A stretch of DNA of 19,739 nucleotides, taken from the NCBI GenBank assembly GCA_001557035.1, contig LSKJ01000681.1, positions 1 to 19,739 on the forward strand, written 5' to 3'. Below the pieces are notes generated by a model. It had not been told where the DNA came from and did no database searches. It saw nothing but the letters and a program-made list of their open reading frames with translations. Within the stretch, counting starts at the first letter, position 1; each line of letters opens with the position of its first letter. Positions 1 through 8,254 of this stretch are shown here, one piece after another. The position numbers and the translations under genes were made by a program. Source of the stretch: Rhodospirillaceae bacterium CCH5-H10 (lineage in GTDB: Bacteria > Pseudomonadota > Alphaproteobacteria > Reyranellales > Reyranellaceae).

Positions 1-660
1 GCCCACGACCTCTCGCGCTTCTTCGACCCCGGCGTCGCAGCGCGCATTCGCGGGGCGGAGACGTCGATCCGGGCCGGCGAAGGCGAATTGCGCGACGTCG
101 CCATCCTGACCGTCGACCTGCGGGGCTTCACGCGTCTGTCGACCGAACTCGCGCCCGCCGAGGTGATGAAAGTCCTGCAGGACTATCAGCGCCGCACCTG
201 CCCGTTGATCGCAGCCGCCGGCGGCAGCATCGACAAGTTTCTGGGGGACGGCATCCTGGCGTCATTCGGCGCCGTGACGCCTTCGCCGACCGCTGCAGCG
301 GACGCGCTCAGGGCCGCCGAGGCGGTGATGGAGGCCGCAACCGCCTGGGCCGTCGAGCGGCGAGCCGCCGGATTGCCGCCGCTGGACATCGGCCTCGCCG
401 CCGCTTCGGGGCGGGTGGTTTTCGGGGCCGTGGGCGACGGCAAACGGCTCGAATTCACGGTCATCGGCGATGCCGTGAACCTTGCCGCCAAGCTCGAGAA
501 GCACAACAAGGTGGAGCGGACCCGGGCCATCACCGACGGCGCCACCTACGCTCTCGCCGAACGCCAGGGATATCGCCCCGCCGTTCCCCCCGAGCACCGG
601 CCTGGCCGCCAGGTCGGCGGTGTTGGAGAATCCGTCGATATTGTGGTCCTGGCCGCATGA
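1..660 (+). CDS. Class III adenylate/guanylate cyclase, C-terminal part (5' end outside window)
   Basis: The reading frame is open from the first base, so this is the 219-residue C-terminal part of a longer protein; a TTG at 88 is only an internal codon. The visible part is a class III nucleotide cyclase catalytic domain, which makes cyclic AMP (or GMP) from the nucleoside triphosphate. The two metal-binding aspartates are recognisable, D39 in VDLRGF and D83 in FLGDG (numbered from the window edge). The purine-selecting pair looks like K79 and T153 (in FTVIGDAVN), the Lys/Thr combination of class IIIb adenylate cyclases. The transition-state Asn is N160, but the arginine expected four residues later is lysine (K164). 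About 25 residues before the domain (DLSRFFDP...) resemble the linker that joins cyclases to an upstream sensor or membrane domain, which is not visible. The family call is firm; the substrate is inferred. Confidence 0.88.
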   Translation, partial: AHDLSRFFDPGVAARIRGAETSIRAGEGELRDVAILTVDLRGFTRLSTELAPAEVMKVLQDYQRRTCPLIAAAGGSIDKFLGDGILASFGAVTPSPTAAADALRAAEAVMEAATAWAVERRAAGLPPLDIGLAAASGRVVFGAVGDGKRLEFTVIGDAVNLAAKLEKHNKVERTRAITDGATYALAERQGYRPAVPPEHRPGRQVGGVGESVDIVVLAA

Positions 661-683
661 ACCCGCCTCGAAAGCGGGCGGGT
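661..683 (+). terminator. Possible weak terminator hairpin after the cyclase
   Basis: Directly after the cyclase stop codon, ACCCGCC (661-667) can pair with GGCGGGT (677-683) around a nine-base loop. The bases that follow (cgttgcctt) are not a real T tract, so this is at best a weak intrinsic terminator. Confidence 0.35.
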
Positions 684-690
684 CGTTGCC

Positions 691-721
691 TTGCCCTTTC
701 CCCATTCGCGGCCTATGTAAT
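691..721 (+). promoter_or_regulatory. Weak sigma70-like promoter candidate before the Tim44-like gene
   Basis: TTGCCC (691-696) is followed after 17 bases by TATGTA (714-719), overlapping TGTAAT (716-721). It lies about 50 bases before the GTG of the Tim44-like gene, behind a possible terminator. The match is mediocre and the call rests mainly on position. Confidence 0.3.
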
Positions 722-767
722 TTGAGACAGTCGAGCGCGTGGGATAGCGAGCCTTCGGAGCGCCATC

Positions 768-1493
768 GTGGGTAACAACTACGACATCATCCTGATCGGT
801 TTGGTCGCGGTCTTCCTGATCCTGCGGTTGCGATCCGTCTTGGGCAAACGCACCGGCAACGAACAGCCGCCGGCTCGCGATCCGTTCACGCCGCCCGCAC
901 CGCCGCCGGCCACGCCGCGCGTCGGCGATGCGTCGCAGGGCAACGACAATGTCGTGCCGCTGCCGACGGCCAACACGCCCGCGCCGCGTCAATCCTCGCC
1001 GACCAGCGGACCCGGCGGCATCCGGGCCACCGTGATGCCGACAGCGACGGCCGGCGTCGCCGCCATTCGTGCCGCCGATCCCGCCTTTGAGCCGATCGGC
1101 TTTACCGGCGGCGCACGCGCCGCCTTCACGGCCATCGTCGAGGCTTTCGCCCGCGGCGACACGGGCTCGCTGAAGCCCCTGCTCGACAGCGCCACCTATT
1201 CCAGCTTCGAAGCCGCGATTCGCGGGCGGATCGAACGCAACGAGACGGCGGAGACGACACTGATCGGCTTCGAGGCCTCCGACGTCGCCGCGGCGGAAAT
1301 GCAGGGCACGAACGCCGTCGTCACCGTCCGGTTCGTCAGCGAGCAGATCAACGTCGTCCGCAATGCCGACGGACAGATCGTCGATGGCAATCCCAACGAG
1401 GTCCAGAAGGTCGTCGACCTCTGGACGTTCCGCCGCGACACCACTTCGGGCGATCCCAACTGGCAGCTCATCAAGACCGAAAGCGAAGGTTGA
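768..1493 (+). CDS. Tim44-like domain protein, membrane-anchored
   Basis: The 241-residue protein has a single N-terminal membrane segment (about residues 7-20, IILIGLVAVFLIL) followed by basic residues (RLRSVLGKR). Next comes a long Pro/Ala/Thr-rich linker (about 32-100) and a C-terminal Tim44/TimA-type domain (about 110-241). That fold is shared with the mitochondrial import protein Tim44 and with bacterial inner-membrane proteins of poorly known role. A GTG start at 768 is supported by GGAG at 757-760 with a seven-base gap. The gene lies 17 bases before mltA and on the same strand, a pairing often seen in Alphaproteobacteria, so the two are probably cotranscribed. The domain call is good; the cellular role is unknown, and envelope function is only suggested by the anchor and the mltA neighbour. 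Confidence 0.85.
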   Translation: MGNNYDIILIGLVAVFLILRLRSVLGKRTGNEQPPARDPFTPPAPPPATPRVGDASQGNDNVVPLPTANTPAPRQSSPTSGPGGIRATVMPTATAGVAAIRAADPAFEPIGFTGGARAAFTAIVEAFARGDTGSLKPLLDSATYSSFEAAIRGRIERNETAETTLIGFEASDVAAAEMQGTNAVVTVRFVSEQINVVRNADGQIVDGNPNEVQKVVDLWTFRRDTTSGDPNWQLIKTESEG

Positions 1494-1510
1494 GGGAGGC
1501 GTTTCCGAGA

Positions 1511-2611
1511 ATGCGAGGGAGCCTGCTCGCCGGTGGACTGACCCTGTTGGTCGCCGGTTTCCTGTCTGCCTGCGCTTCGACACCGGGCTCTGCGCCGCAA
1601 CAGCGCATCGCGATGGAGCCGACTTCCTACAACGAGATCGCCGGTTGGGCAGGGGATCGCCACGCCGAGGCGCTCGCCACCTTTCGCCGGTCATGCCCCA
1701 AGCTGACGGCCGGGCCCGACGTCCGGATCGCGACCGATGGCGGCGAGAAGACCATTACGCCCGGTGAATGGGCGCGAATCTGCGAGGCCGCAGCGGCGGT
1801 GAAGCCCGGCGATGCCCGCGGCTCGCGCGCATTCTTCGAGACGAATTTCCGCCCGCTGATCGTCCAGGCGCCGGGCAAGTTCACCGGATATTTCGAACCG
1901 GATCTGCGCGGCAGCAAGGTTCCCTCCCGCCTCTTCACCGTGCCGGTCTATCGCAAGCCGCCGGATCTCACCGACAAGCCCTACTATACGCGCAGCGAGA
2001 TCGAAGCCGGCGCGCTGAAGGGCAAGGGCCTCGAGATCGCCTACGTTCAGGATCCCGTCGGTCTGTTCGAGGTTCAGGTCCAGGGCAGCGGCCGCGTGCA
2101 GCTCGCCGAGGGCGGCACCATGACTCTGGGCTTCGACGGCTCCAACAATCGGCCCTACACGGCAATCGGCGCCGTACTGGTCGAGATGGGCGTAATGAAG
2201 AAAGAGGAGGCGACCTGGCCCGCCATCCGCGACTGGCTGAAGCGCAATCCGCAGCAGGCGCGCGACGTGATGCGCAAGAACGAGCGCTACATCTTCTTCC
2301 GGGATACCAAGACCTCGGCGCCCATCGGGGCCGAAGGAGTGCCGCTCACCGCGCAGCGCAGCATGGCCATCGATCCGACGATCACGCCTTACGGTACACC
2401 GGTATGGATCGACACGCGCCGTCCGGTTTACCGCAAGCCCGGCGCCACAGAACCCTATCGCCGCCTGATGATCGCCCAGGACACCGGCGCCGCCATCAAG
2501 GGTCCGGCCCGGGGCGACGTCTTCTACGGCAGTGGTGCTCAGGCCGCCGAGTGGGCGGGCCGCATGAACAGCGAAGGCCGCGCCATCATCCTGGTGCCCA
2601 ACAAGAACTGA
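1511..2611 (+). CDS. mltA: Membrane-bound lytic murein transglycosylase A (lipoprotein)
   Basis: MltA cleaves the MurNAc-GlcNAc bond of peptidoglycan with formation of 1,6-anhydroMurNAc, acting from the outer membrane. The chosen ATG at 1511 gives 366 residues starting with a lipoprotein signal that ends in LSAC (Cys at residue 19). A TTG at 1490, overlapping the previous stop codon, is a possible earlier start; GGGAGG at 1494-1499 is rather far from the ATG. The MltA barrel is recognisable from GKFTGYFEPDLRGS and the VPVYRKP stretch (about residues 115-150). The C-terminal 3D domain carries AQDTGAAIKGPARGDVFYG, where D324 of QDTG is the likely catalytic acid. The length is typical of the family. 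No terminator is visible in the 154 bases that follow. Confidence 0.95.
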   Translation: MRGSLLAGGLTLLVAGFLSACASTPGSAPQQRIAMEPTSYNEIAGWAGDRHAEALATFRRSCPKLTAGPDVRIATDGGEKTITPGEWARICEAAAAVKPGDARGSRAFFETNFRPLIVQAPGKFTGYFEPDLRGSKVPSRLFTVPVYRKPPDLTDKPYYTRSEIEAGALKGKGLEIAYVQDPVGLFEVQVQGSGRVQLAEGGTMTLGFDGSNNRPYTAIGAVLVEMGVMKKEEATWPAIRDWLKRNPQQARDVMRKNERYIFFRDTKTSAPIGAEGVPLTAQRSMAIDPTITPYGTPVWIDTRRPVYRKPGATEPYRRLMIAQDTGAAIKGPARGDVFYGSGAQAAEWAGRMNSEGRAIILVPNKN

Positions 2612-2765
2612 GCGCCGGACTCTGCCCGCGGCGGTTCGCGTGCCGTGAAAAGCCGGCCCATCGCCCTGGACAGGCATCCGGTGGCCGTTGCCCTTCCACC
2701 GCCCTTCGAGCCTTTTCCGACAAGCGGCCGTTGCACGCCAAATTCGCCGCTGCCATGTTCGCGAC

Positions 2766-3554
2766 GTGTCCAGATCGCCAGCCACCTCCGCCCGCCCGCG
2801 CCGCGTCGCGCTCTTCGTCACCTGCCTCGTCGACCTGTTCCGGCCGTCCGTGGGCTTCGCCGCCGTGAAGCTCCTGGAAGAAGCGGGTTGTACCGTCGAG
2901 GTGCCGCCGCTCCAGGTCTGCTGTGGCCAGCCGGCCTACAACTCCGGCGACCGCGCGACGACGCGCGCCATTGCCCTGCAGGTGATCGATGCCTTCGAAG
3001 GCTACGATGCCGTCGTGGCGCCGTCGGGCTCCTGCGGCGGGATGCTGTCGCATCATTATCCCGGCCTGTTCGACGACGACCCCGCGCTGAAGGCACGCGC
3101 CGAGGATCTGGCGGCCCGCAGCTTCGAGCTCATGTCGTTCCTGGTCGACGTGCTGGGCGTCAGGAAGGTCGCCGCACGTTACGATGGCGCCGTGACCTAT
3201 CACGATTCCTGCTCGGGGCTGCGCGAACTCGGCGTGAAGGAGCAGCCGCGCGGACTGCTCGGCTCGGTGCAGGGGCTGAAGCTCAGCGAGATGAAGACGC
3301 CGGAAGTCTGCTGCGGCTTCGGCGGCACCTTCTGCGTGAAGTATCCCGAGATTTCGAATGCCATGGTCGGCGAGAAGACCGCTGACATCGCCGCGACCGG
3401 CGCGGGCACCTTGCTGGCCGGCGACCTGGGGTGCCTGATGAACATGGCCGGCAAGCTGCAGCGCGAGGGCAGCGCCGTGCAGGTGCGCCACGTCGCCGAG
3501 GTGCTGGCCGGCATGGGCGACCTGCCCGCCATCGGCGAGCCGGAGCGCGGCTGA
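2766..3554 (+). CDS. lutA: L-lactate utilisation protein LutA (Cys-rich Fe-S subunit)
   Basis: LutA is one of three subunits of the LutABC lactate oxidation complex that converts L-lactate to pyruvate in the cytoplasm. The two CCG-type cysteine-rich repeats of the family are present: VCCGQPAYNSG (C52-C53) with SGSCGGML, and YHDSCSGLRELG followed by VCCGFGGTFC (C182-C183, C190). These ligate iron-sulfur clusters. Homologues begin close to the VALFVTCLVDLFRPSVG stretch, so I chose the in-frame GTG at 2766 (262 residues). A TTG at 2688 would add 26 residues unlike the family, and no in-frame ATG exists. Neither start has a clear Shine-Dalgarno sequence. The stop overlaps the lutB ATG by one base (TGATG), so translation is probably coupled. 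No lutR-type regulator gene is in the window. Confidence 0.92.
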   Translation: MSRSPATSARPRRVALFVTCLVDLFRPSVGFAAVKLLEEAGCTVEVPPLQVCCGQPAYNSGDRATTRAIALQVIDAFEGYDAVVAPSGSCGGMLSHHYPGLFDDDPALKARAEDLAARSFELMSFLVDVLGVRKVAARYDGAVTYHDSCSGLRELGVKEQPRGLLGSVQGLKLSEMKTPEVCCGFGGTFCVKYPEISNAMVGEKTADIAATGAGTLLAGDLGCLMNMAGKLQREGSAVQVRHVAEVLAGMGDLPAIGEPERG

Positions 3555-4975
3555 TGCAATCCACCGCACACGCCTTCAAGTCGAATGTCGGTCACGCGCT
3601 GGCCGATCCCAACCTGCAGGATTCGCTGGCGAAGTTGAAGGTCGGCTTCTCCGAGCGACGGCGCCAGGCGGCCGAGAGGCTGCCCGAGTTCGAGGCGCTG
3701 CGCGATCGGGCGCGCGACATCAAGAACCACACGCTGGCGCATCTCGATTTCTATCTCGAGGAGTTCGAGCGCAAGGTGATCGGGCTCGGCGGCAAGGTGC
3801 ACTGGGCACCGACGGCGGCCGATGCACGACGGATCATCTCCGATCTTTGCAAGAGCGTGAACGCCAGGACTGTCGCCAAGTCGAAATCGATGGTGGCCGA
3901 GGAGATCGCCCTCAACGAGCATCTCGAGGCGCTGGCCATCGCGCCGATCGAGACCGATCTCGGCGAATACATCATCCAGCTGCGCAACGAGCCGCCCAGC
4001 CACATCATCGCGCCGGCCGTCCATCTCACCAAGGACCAGGTCGCCGACACCTTCCTCGAGCATCACGCCAAGCTCGGCTTCGACAAGCGCCTGACGGAAC
4101 GTAACGATCTCGTCGCAGAGGCGCGCTACGTCCTGCGCCAGAAGTTCCTCGATGCCGATGTCGGCCTGACCGGCGCCAACTTCCTGGTGGCCGAGACCGG
4201 CTCGTCGATGCTGGTGACCAACGAAGGCAATGCCGACCTCTCCAACACGCTGCCGAAGATGCACATCGTGCTGGCCAGCATCGAGAAGGTGATCCCCACG
4301 CTCGAGGACGCCGCGGTGCTGCTGCGCGTGCTGGCACGCTCGGCGACGGGACAGGAATCCTCGGCCTACACGACCCTCAACACCGGTCCGAAGAAGCGCG
4401 AGGATCTCGACGGACCCGAGCAGTATCACGTCGTGCTGCTCGACAACGGCCGCTCGTCGGTGCTCGGCACGGAGATGCAGGACATCCTGCGCTGCATCCG
4501 CTGCGGCGCCTGCATGAACCACTGCCCGGTCTATGGCGCCGTCGGTGGCCATGCCTATGGCTGGGTCTATCCCGGCCCGATGGGCGCCGTGCTGACGCCT
4601 CAGCTGGTTGGCGTCGAGGAGGCGAGCAACCTGCCCAACGCCTCGACCTTCTGCGGCCGCTGCGAGAGCGTGTGTCCCGTGCGCATCCCGCTGCCCAAGC
4701 TGATGCGCCACTGGCGCGAGCGCGAATTCGAGAAGCACCTGACGCCGAAGGGCGTGCGCCAGGGGCTGGCGGTGTGGAGTTTCCTCGCGCAGCGGCCCGC
4801 GCTCTATCGCCGTATGACCGGTATCGCCAACCGCGTGCTGGCGCTGTTCGGCCGTGCCGACGGCCGGTACGGCACGCTGCCTCTGGCGGGCGGCTGGACC
4901 CGCTTCCGCGACTTTCCCGCGCCGCAACCCGGGGGCACCTTCCATGCCCGTTGGGCTGCGCGGAGGAAGACATGA
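3554..4975 (+). CDS. lutB: L-lactate utilisation protein LutB (Fe-S electron transfer subunit)
   Basis: At 473 residues this is a typical LutB. It has an N-terminal LUD domain (about residues 60-300), a dicluster 4Fe-4S region with C314-x2-C317-x2-C320-x3-C324-P and C367-x2-C370-x3-C374-P, and a C-terminal DUF3390-like tail. The conserved GGHAYGWVYPGPMGAVLTP segment sits between the clusters. The protein would pass electrons from lactate oxidation. The open frame continues upstream of 3554, but that part lies inside lutA, and the ATG at 3554 (MQSTAHAFKSN) gives the family length. The start overlaps the lutA stop by one base and the stop overlaps the lutC ATG by four bases (ATGA), a clear sign of a translationally coupled operon. 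Confidence 0.96.
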   Translation: MQSTAHAFKSNVGHALADPNLQDSLAKLKVGFSERRRQAAERLPEFEALRDRARDIKNHTLAHLDFYLEEFERKVIGLGGKVHWAPTAADARRIISDLCKSVNARTVAKSKSMVAEEIALNEHLEALAIAPIETDLGEYIIQLRNEPPSHIIAPAVHLTKDQVADTFLEHHAKLGFDKRLTERNDLVAEARYVLRQKFLDADVGLTGANFLVAETGSSMLVTNEGNADLSNTLPKMHIVLASIEKVIPTLEDAAVLLRVLARSATGQESSAYTTLNTGPKKREDLDGPEQYHVVLLDNGRSSVLGTEMQDILRCIRCGACMNHCPVYGAVGGHAYGWVYPGPMGAVLTPQLVGVEEASNLPNASTFCGRCESVCPVRIPLPKLMRHWREREFEKHLTPKGVRQGLAVWSFLAQRPALYRRMTGIANRVLALFGRADGRYGTLPLAGGWTRFRDFPAPQPGGTFHARWAARRKT

Positions 4976-5646
4976 GCGACGCGCGGACGCAGATCCTGGG
5001 CGGAATCCGGCGCTCTCTGCGTCGTGGCGAGTTGGCGGGCGAAGCCCGGAGCGCGGTCGAAGCGCGCCTCGCCTCGCCCCCTCGCGGCCCTTCGGTTGCG
5101 CGCGCGCAGCTGCCGCAACCCGAGAGGGTCGCGCTGTTCTGCCAGTGGGCCGAGACCCTCAACGCGACCGTCGCGCGCGTCGGCGCCGCCGACGTGCCGG
5201 GCGAAGTGACGGCCTATCTCGCGCGCAACAACCTGCCGGCCAATGTCGCCATGGCGCCCTCTCCCCTGCTGGAAGGGTATGACTGGGCGAGCCAGAAGAT
5301 GCTGTCGATCCGCCGTGGTCGCGGCGAAGGCAGCGACCAGGTCTCGGTCACCGGGGCCTTTGCCGGCATCGCGGAGACCGGCACCGTGGTGATGGCTTCC
5401 GGCCCCGATCATCCCGTGTCGCTGAACCTGCTGCCCGACACGCACGTCGTGGTGCTGCGCGAGTCCGATGTCGTCGCCGGCTACGAAGACGTGTGGGGCA
5501 GGCTGCGCGAGCGCTATGGCAAGAACCTGATGCCGCGCACCGTCAACACGATCACCGGCCCGTCGCGCACCGGCGACATCGAGCAGGCGATGGAGCTGGG
5601 CGCCCACGGGCCGCGTCGCATGCACATCCTGGTGGTACGGGACTGA
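4972..5646 (+). CDS. lutC: L-lactate utilisation protein LutC (LUD domain)
   Basis: This 224-residue protein is the third subunit of the lactate oxidation complex and consists mainly of a LUD domain. The conserved segments TGAFAGIAETGTVVMAS, a histidine-containing SLLP/NLLPDTHVVVL region, and a C-terminal TGPSRTGDIEQAMELGAHGPRRMHILVV are all present, in family order. The start ATG at 4972 overlaps the lutB stop (ATGA), preceded by CGGAGGAAGAC, a strong Shine-Dalgarno sequence (GGAGGA) at suitable distance. The stop overlaps the next gene's ATG by one base (TGATG). Confidence 0.95.
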   Translation: MSDARTQILGGIRRSLRRGELAGEARSAVEARLASPPRGPSVARAQLPQPERVALFCQWAETLNATVARVGAADVPGEVTAYLARNNLPANVAMAPSPLLEGYDWASQKMLSIRRGRGEGSDQVSVTGAFAGIAETGTVVMASGPDHPVSLNLLPDTHVVVLRESDVVAGYEDVWGRLRERYGKNLMPRTVNTITGPSRTGDIEQAMELGAHGPRRMHILVVRD

Positions 5647-6410
5647 TGCCGGCCGGCAACGACACTCCCGGCGAGGTGCGCCCCGGAGAGTTACGCGTTG
5701 TCGGCACGAGCGTTACGCGCGAGATCGAACTGCTGCTCGACCGGGTGGCGCAGGCGGTGGGCAGGCGCGCGCCGCGGGTGTTGCAGGTGGGATCCCGGAC
5801 GCTCGTCTCCGAGCGCAACGTGCGCAACTGGCGAAACCTCGTCGCCAGACGCTTCGGCACCAAGGCGGAGTTCGTCGGGCTCGATCTGGCGGAGGGATCC
5901 AATGTCGACTGCGTCGCCGACATCTGCAGCGATCCGAGGACACTCAGGTCCAGGCTGGGCGAGGAGCCGTTCGATCTCGTCCTGTGCTGCCATGTGCTCG
6001 AACACACACGCCATCCGGCACGCGCGGCGCGCAACATCGAGCGGGCGCTGCGGCCCGGCGGCCTGGCTTACGTGGCGGCCGCCTGGTCGCAGGCGTTCCA
6101 CGCCACCCCCGACGACTACTGGCGCTTCTCGGCCCGCGGCCTGATGCTTCTGTTCGGGCAACTCGAGATCGTGTCGTCGTTCTACAGCGGCGGCGATGTC
6201 GGCCTGGATGTCGCCTATCGCGTCGAACGGGACGGCCGGCCGGAACTCGATCCCCGTGCCGGCGCGGTCGAACAGGGCCTGTTTCAGCTCGTCCTCGACC
6301 ATGAGGACAATCGCGCCGTGCTGGCGCGCCAGGCGACCGAGCGGCTGCCCGTGTCGCGGACCTACATGCCCAGCCTGTTCGTCAACCTCGTGGGGCGCCG
6401 GATCCGGTAG
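5646..6410 (+). CDS. SAM-dependent class I methyltransferase, last gene of the lut operon
   Basis: The 254-residue protein has a Rossmann methyltransferase core: motif I-like RVLQVGSR (44-51), an acidic strand end VGLDL (D80), and FDLVLCCHVLEH (109-120), followed by ALRPGGLAYV. A DDYWRFSARGL segment, seen in methyltransferases associated with sugar or cell-surface polymer genes, follows at about residue 157. Motif I has lost the usual G-x-G-x-G pattern, which also happens in that subgroup. The substrate cannot be read from the sequence. The ATG overlaps the lutC stop (TGATG), and a strong terminator follows 20 bases after the stop, so it is the fourth and last gene of the lut operon. It is not part of the known lactate oxidation pathway. 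Confidence 0.8.
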   Translation: MPAGNDTPGEVRPGELRVVGTSVTREIELLLDRVAQAVGRRAPRVLQVGSRTLVSERNVRNWRNLVARRFGTKAEFVGLDLAEGSNVDCVADICSDPRTLRSRLGEEPFDLVLCCHVLEHTRHPARAARNIERALRPGGLAYVAAAWSQAFHATPDDYWRFSARGLMLLFGQLEIVSSFYSGGDVGLDVAYRVERDGRPELDPRAGAVEQGLFQLVLDHEDNRAVLARQATERLPVSRTYMPSLFVNLVGRRIR

Positions 6411-6432
6411 CGGGTGGCGTTTCCCCAAAAGA

Positions 6433-6458
6433 AAAGAGCGGGCTTTCGCCCGCTCTTT
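6433..6458. terminator. Bidirectional intrinsic terminator between lut operon and porin
   Basis: AAAGAGCGGGC (6433-6443) pairs perfectly with GCCCGCTCTTT (6448-6458) around a TTTC loop. A-rich sequence precedes it (ccccaaaagaa) and T-rich sequence follows (ccattttctgg), so it can end transcripts from both the methyltransferase and the convergent porin gene. Confidence 0.9.
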
Positions 6459-6481
6459 CCATTTTCTGGTTTGTCCTGCGA

Positions 6482-7858
6482 CTAGAAGCGCAGGTCCATA
6501 CCCATCAGCAGACCCCAGCTGTTGCCCGAGACCGCGTTGCTCGGGCCCGAAGCGTTGTAAAAGAGGCCACCGCCCGTGAGCTTGACGCCCGGCCCGAGCG
6601 CGTAGTTCACGCCGACTTCCCACTTGTTGACCGACTCCTGCCCAAACCGGAGAGAGCCCGGAGTGTTCGGACCAGCAAAGGCGTTGCTGTTCACGCCGGG
6701 CACGCCTGTGGGGGCGACACCCGTGGCACCACTCGTGCCGACGGTGATGCCTTGGACGACGGCCGAACCGTTACCGTTGTTGTTGTACGAACCGACCCAG
6801 TTGACCGACATCTGCCACGGACCGGTCTCGTACATCACGCCCGCAGTGTAGAAGCGAGTATCGTTGTCGACGCGGGTGTAGTAGTTGGCGCCCAGGCCGT
6901 TGTTATCGTAGCCGACGGCGCCGCCCAAGGTAAAGCCCTTGAAGCCAAGCTGCGCGCCGACGACCCACTGCTTCCACGCGGTCAGGTTCGAGCCCGACGC
7001 CTGGTTGGCCGCCGCCGCAAGCGGCTGGTTACCGGGGACGAAGGAGCCATACATGAACGCGCCGTACAACGCCACCGTGACGTCACCGAACTTGTTCAGG
7101 TAGTTGGCGCCGACATCGAACACGTCCTGATAAGAGTAGTCCGCCGTGAAGCAGTTGGGAGACGAGGTGGCATTGCCGTAGCCGCAGATGCCGGCGGTGT
7201 TGGTGGTCGGACCGACGTTGTTCGGGTTGAGGGCGAACTGACCGCTAACGAAGTTGACTTTCGGACGATAGCCAACACCAATCTGCAGGCCCTGGAAGCG
7301 CGGGGTGAAGTAGTTGATGCCCTGCGCGTCCTGGACCTGGCCGGCGATGGTGGTCGTGGTGGCGTGGAAATACGCCTTGTTGTTCAGCGCGACGGACTGG
7401 TTAACCCACGCGAAGTTCGTGTTGTGCTGAATGGCGCCGAAGCCGATCAGCGCAGACGGCGTGCCGTAGTACATGCGATACGTCGCCGGATCGCGCGAAC
7501 CGAACTCGACACGACCCCAGCCGCCGAAGGCGAACAGGAACGCTTCGTCGATGTACTGCGGGCCGCCGACATCCTGGCGCGGGTTCCAGCCTTCGAGTTC
7601 GACGTGGACACCAACCGACGTGCCGTTATCCAGCTTGGTCTGGCCGATGAAGTGGATTTCACCTTCCTGCTGAAAATTCAGGCCCTTGTACTGGGCCCAA
7701 GTGCCGTTGACGGCATACGTCGAGTCGATGCCGCCAGCGATGACGTAGAAGGTGTAGTAACCGCCGACACCGATCTTGATAGGATCGGCCGCCATGGCCG
7801 GAGCGGCCATGAGACCGCCGACGATCAGGGCGGTGGAACCGAGTAGAAGCTTCTTCAT
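6482..7858 (-). CDS. Gram-negative outer membrane porin
   Basis: The 458-residue protein starts with a clear signal peptide (MKKLLLGSTALIVGGLMAAPAMA, cleavage before ADPIK) and then looks like a 16-stranded porin: alternating aromatic and small residues, many Gly/Asn/Thr turns (for example in NNNGNGSAVV) and a C-terminal Phe (MGMDLRF), as required for outer membrane insertion. A conserved segment EFGSRDPATYRMYYG follows the likely constriction-loop area. The start ATG at 7858 is preceded by GAGGGAG seven or so bases away; an upstream extension of 18 residues has no signal-peptide logic. It would allow diffusion of small solutes. Substrate preference cannot be read. It is a single-gene transcript, with its own promoter and terminator. 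Confidence 0.92.
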   Translation of the reverse strand: MKKLLLGSTALIVGGLMAAPAMAADPIKIGVGGYYTFYVIAGGIDSTYAVNGTWAQYKGLNFQQEGEIHFIGQTKLDNGTSVGVHVELEGWNPRQDVGGPQYIDEAFLFAFGGWGRVEFGSRDPATYRMYYGTPSALIGFGAIQHNTNFAWVNQSVALNNKAYFHATTTTIAGQVQDAQGINYFTPRFQGLQIGVGYRPKVNFVSGQFALNPNNVGPTTNTAGICGYGNATSSPNCFTADYSYQDVFDVGANYLNKFGDVTVALYGAFMYGSFVPGNQPLAAAANQASGSNLTAWKQWVVGAQLGFKGFTLGGAVGYDNNGLGANYYTRVDNDTRFYTAGVMYETGPWQMSVNWVGSYNNNGNGSAVVQGITVGTSGATGVAPTGVPGVNSNAFAGPNTPGSLRFGQESVNKWEVGVNYALGPGVKLTGGGLFYNASGPSNAVSGNSWGLLMGMDLRF

Positions 7859-7970
7859 CTTTCTCCCTCTCTCACTAGTCAGAGACTGGTACGTAACAAA
7901 AGGCCTGGCCAACCGGCGGGAACTCGAAGCCTACTGACGCGGCTACGGAATCCACCAATGCGGCGGAACT

Positions 7971-7999
7971 ATAAAACACTTCGCCAAATCGAGGGTCAA
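7971..7999 (-). promoter_or_regulatory. Sigma70-like promoter of the porin gene
   Basis: On the minus strand TTGACC (7999-7994) and TTTTAT (7976-7971; TTTATA one base further) are separated by 17 bases. The predicted transcript would have a leader of about 105 bases before the porin ATG, room for regulation. It is the best sigma70 match in this gap. Confidence 0.6.
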
Positions 8000-8074
8000 G
8001 AAATGGTGGCCTCAGTGCTGCATTCCGCCCGCACCTGTGGCGTCTTTGTCACATTTTACCTCGGCGTCAGGCTC

Positions 8075-8103
8075 TTGGGGAATGCCGTGGCCTAGGTTTA
8101 TAG
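8075..8103 (+). promoter_or_regulatory. Candidate promoter of the DUF3576 lipoprotein gene
   Basis: TTGGGG (8075-8080), a 17-base spacer and TTATAG (8098-8103) form a sigma70-like pair on the plus strand, some 150 bases before the ATG. The -35 element is poor, the -10 element reasonable. Confidence 0.4.
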
Positions 8104-8254
8104 GAAGACCTCGTCCACAACACGGTGCATTTTTTAATAGGACTGATAGTGGCATATTGCCCTGCCGCTTGCGGTTCACGCCTTGTTGAGCTTATGGTCC
8201 GCCCCTATCTCCGCCGCGGCGTTGCGGCAAATGGGAATACAAGGGCGCCATTCC

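Larger units (their letters stand above)
7859..8254. other. 396-base divergent intergenic region between porin and DUF3576 lipoprotein
   Basis: The region is visibly more AT-rich than its surroundings and contains the two outward-facing promoter candidates listed separately. Open frames here (8125-8328, and the 5' extension of the lipoprotein frame from 8183) have no recognisable protein features. I see no RNA gene or riboswitch. Confidence 0.6.

Noticed and set aside
546..1694. 382-codon minus-strand frame opposite the Tim44-like gene
   Set aside because: Arg/Gly-rich shadow frame overlapping three real plus-strand genes.
2731..2759. TTGCAC-N17-CATGTT pair before lutA
   Set aside because: The -10 match is three of six and it would start RNA at the lutA GTG; too weak to list as a promoter.
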